From positions 1-15,243 of the forward strand of contig DAOUEM010000059.1 of assembly GCA_034430555.1 (NCBI GenBank): a stretch of 15,243 nucleotides of DNA, given 5' to 3'. Below, piece after piece: positions 14,846 through 15,243 of this stretch (position 1 is the first letter of the stretch; each line of letters starts with the position of its first letter). This DNA is from DAOTXK01 sp034430555. GTDB lineage: Bacteria > Chloroflexota > Anaerolineae > Aggregatilineales > Ch27. The translations under genes were made by a program, and so were the position numbers. The notes under the pieces are model-generated. The model worked only from the letters and a program-made list of their open reading frames with translations. It was not told where the DNA came from and did not search any database.

Positions 14846-14881
14846 GGAGGTGGGCGGCGGCAGGTCTCGCTGCCCACCTCC
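14846..14881 (+). other. Strong stem-loop between binding protein and permease genes
   Basis: GGAGGTGGGC (14846-14855) pairs perfectly with GCCCACCTCC (14872-14881). Allowing two G-U pairs the stem extends to 15 bp with a 6-nt loop (14861-14866). What follows is ACCGAAAAATG with no T-run, so it is not a classical terminator. Stem-loops at this place, as between malE and malF, commonly stabilise the upstream binding-protein mRNA and lower downstream expression (known from other systems, inferred here). Confidence 0.6.
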
Positions 14882-14947
14882 ACCGAAAAATGCCTGTTTC
14901 GACCTGCCTGAACCCGGTCAGCCCGGCCCGACATCGGCAGTTCACCT

Positions 14948-14952
14948 GGAGG
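14948..14952 (+). promoter_or_regulatory. Ribosome binding site that fixes a TTG start
   Basis: GGAGG lies 6 nt before TTG at 14959-14961. The nearest ATG (14975) is out of frame with the permease sequence. This RBS is therefore the main reason for choosing the TTG start. Confidence 0.7.
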
Positions 14953-14958
14953 TCTCCA

Positions 14959-15243
14959 TTGGCAGAACATTCATATGAAGCCCCCTCGGATAAAACGACC
15001 TCAGCAGCCGGCCAATCGCGCCTGCGCCTGCGCTTTACCTGGCTGACCGATCACCGGTTAGCCGGGGCCTTCCTCACGCCGACGATGGTCCTGCTGCTGC
15101 TGATGAACATCTTTCCGCTGATCTGGTCGTTATATCTGAGCTTTACCAACTACAACGTGAACGAAAACCCGGACTGGACCAGCGCCAACTGGATCGGCCT
15201 CGAAAACTACGCCGACCTGCTGGCCGACCCGACATTCTGGGAG
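14959..15243 (+). CDS. Sugar ABC transporter permease, MalF/UgpA-like (N-terminal part)
   Basis: Only the first 95 residues are in the window; the gene runs off the right edge. After a hydrophilic N-terminus of about 33 residues, a membrane helix occupies about 34-60 (LAGAFLTPTMVLLLLMNIF then PLIWSLYLSF). It is followed by TNYNVNENPDW, and WIGLENYADLLADPTFWE, which is the hallmark start of binding-protein-dependent sugar permeases of the MalF/UgpA type. The protein would form half of the inner-membrane channel, pairing with a MalG-like permease expected just beyond the window. It uses a TTG start, with a strong stem-loop in the preceding gap, suggesting lower expression than the binding protein. 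Confidence 0.88.
   Translation, partial: MAEHSYEAPSDKTTSAAGQSRLRLRFTWLTDHRLAGAFLTPTMVLLLLMNIFPLIWSLYLSFTNYNVNENPDWTSANWIGLENYADLLADPTFWE

Noticed and set aside
1..15243. CRISPR array, tRNA/rRNA genes, insertion sequence or att sites
   Set aside because: I saw no regularly spaced repeats, tRNA-like cloverleaf, transposase motifs or terminal inverted repeats on either strand.

Overview
The window is GC-rich DNA from a heterotrophic bacterium. It has strong AGGAGG-type ribosome binding sites, GTG and TTG starts, and a sugar ABC transporter whose binding protein carries a signal peptide without a lipobox. Large membrane-linked TIR/ATPase proteins beside carbohydrate operons suggest a Chloroflexota-like (Anaerolineae-type) environmental genome. 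That placement is a low-confidence inference from style, because no rRNA or other phylogenetic marker is present.

Left part (1-3809, minus strand): a two-gene unit reading leftwards. The first gene (3809-1701) encodes two N-terminal membrane helices, a small beta-sandwich-like domain, a TIR domain, a Pro/Arg-rich linker, a STAND/AAA-type ATPase with clear Walker A and B motifs, and a C-terminal winged-helix-like region. The second gene (1663 to beyond the left edge) encodes an N-terminal TIR domain with a well-placed candidate catalytic Glu, four membrane helices and a long unrecognised C-terminal part. Two membrane-anchored TIR proteins in tandem, one with an ATPase sensor or switch module, look like a signalling or anti-phage defence pair. 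This is the most unusual element of the window.

Middle (3810-4234): a 425-bp divergent control region. It has a candidate promoter for each direction, a perfect 6+6 inverted repeat, and an 8-mer (GCATAACA) that recurs inverted in front of the first catabolic gene.

Right part (4235-15243, plus strand): a HutC-type GntR regulator, then a carbohydrate catabolic cluster. In order it holds a xylose-isomerase-like TIM barrel enzyme, a PfkB sugar kinase, the two halves of a split transketolase, a COG4091-type oxidoreductase with a SAF domain, a second type of TIM-barrel isomerase/epimerase, a 61%-identical paralogue of the first isomerase, a class II (zinc) aldolase, a sugar-binding protein and the start of a MalF-like permease. 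The first five enzyme genes are very tightly packed (14-nt overlap to 18-nt gap). The later genes are separated by 41 to 191 nt.

Taken together: ABC import of a sugar, aldose/ketose isomerisation, phosphorylation, an NAD(P)-dependent oxidation/reduction or rearrangement step, and carbon-carbon cleavage by transketolase and aldolase into central metabolism. The combination does not match a pathway I can name with confidence. Split transketolases are known in apiose (AptA/AptB) and sulfoquinovose (SqwGH) catabolism, and COG4091-like enzymes include the DXR-like reductoisomerase of Brucella. A branched or otherwise unusual sugar is therefore a reasonable hypothesis, but the substrate cannot be read from sequence.
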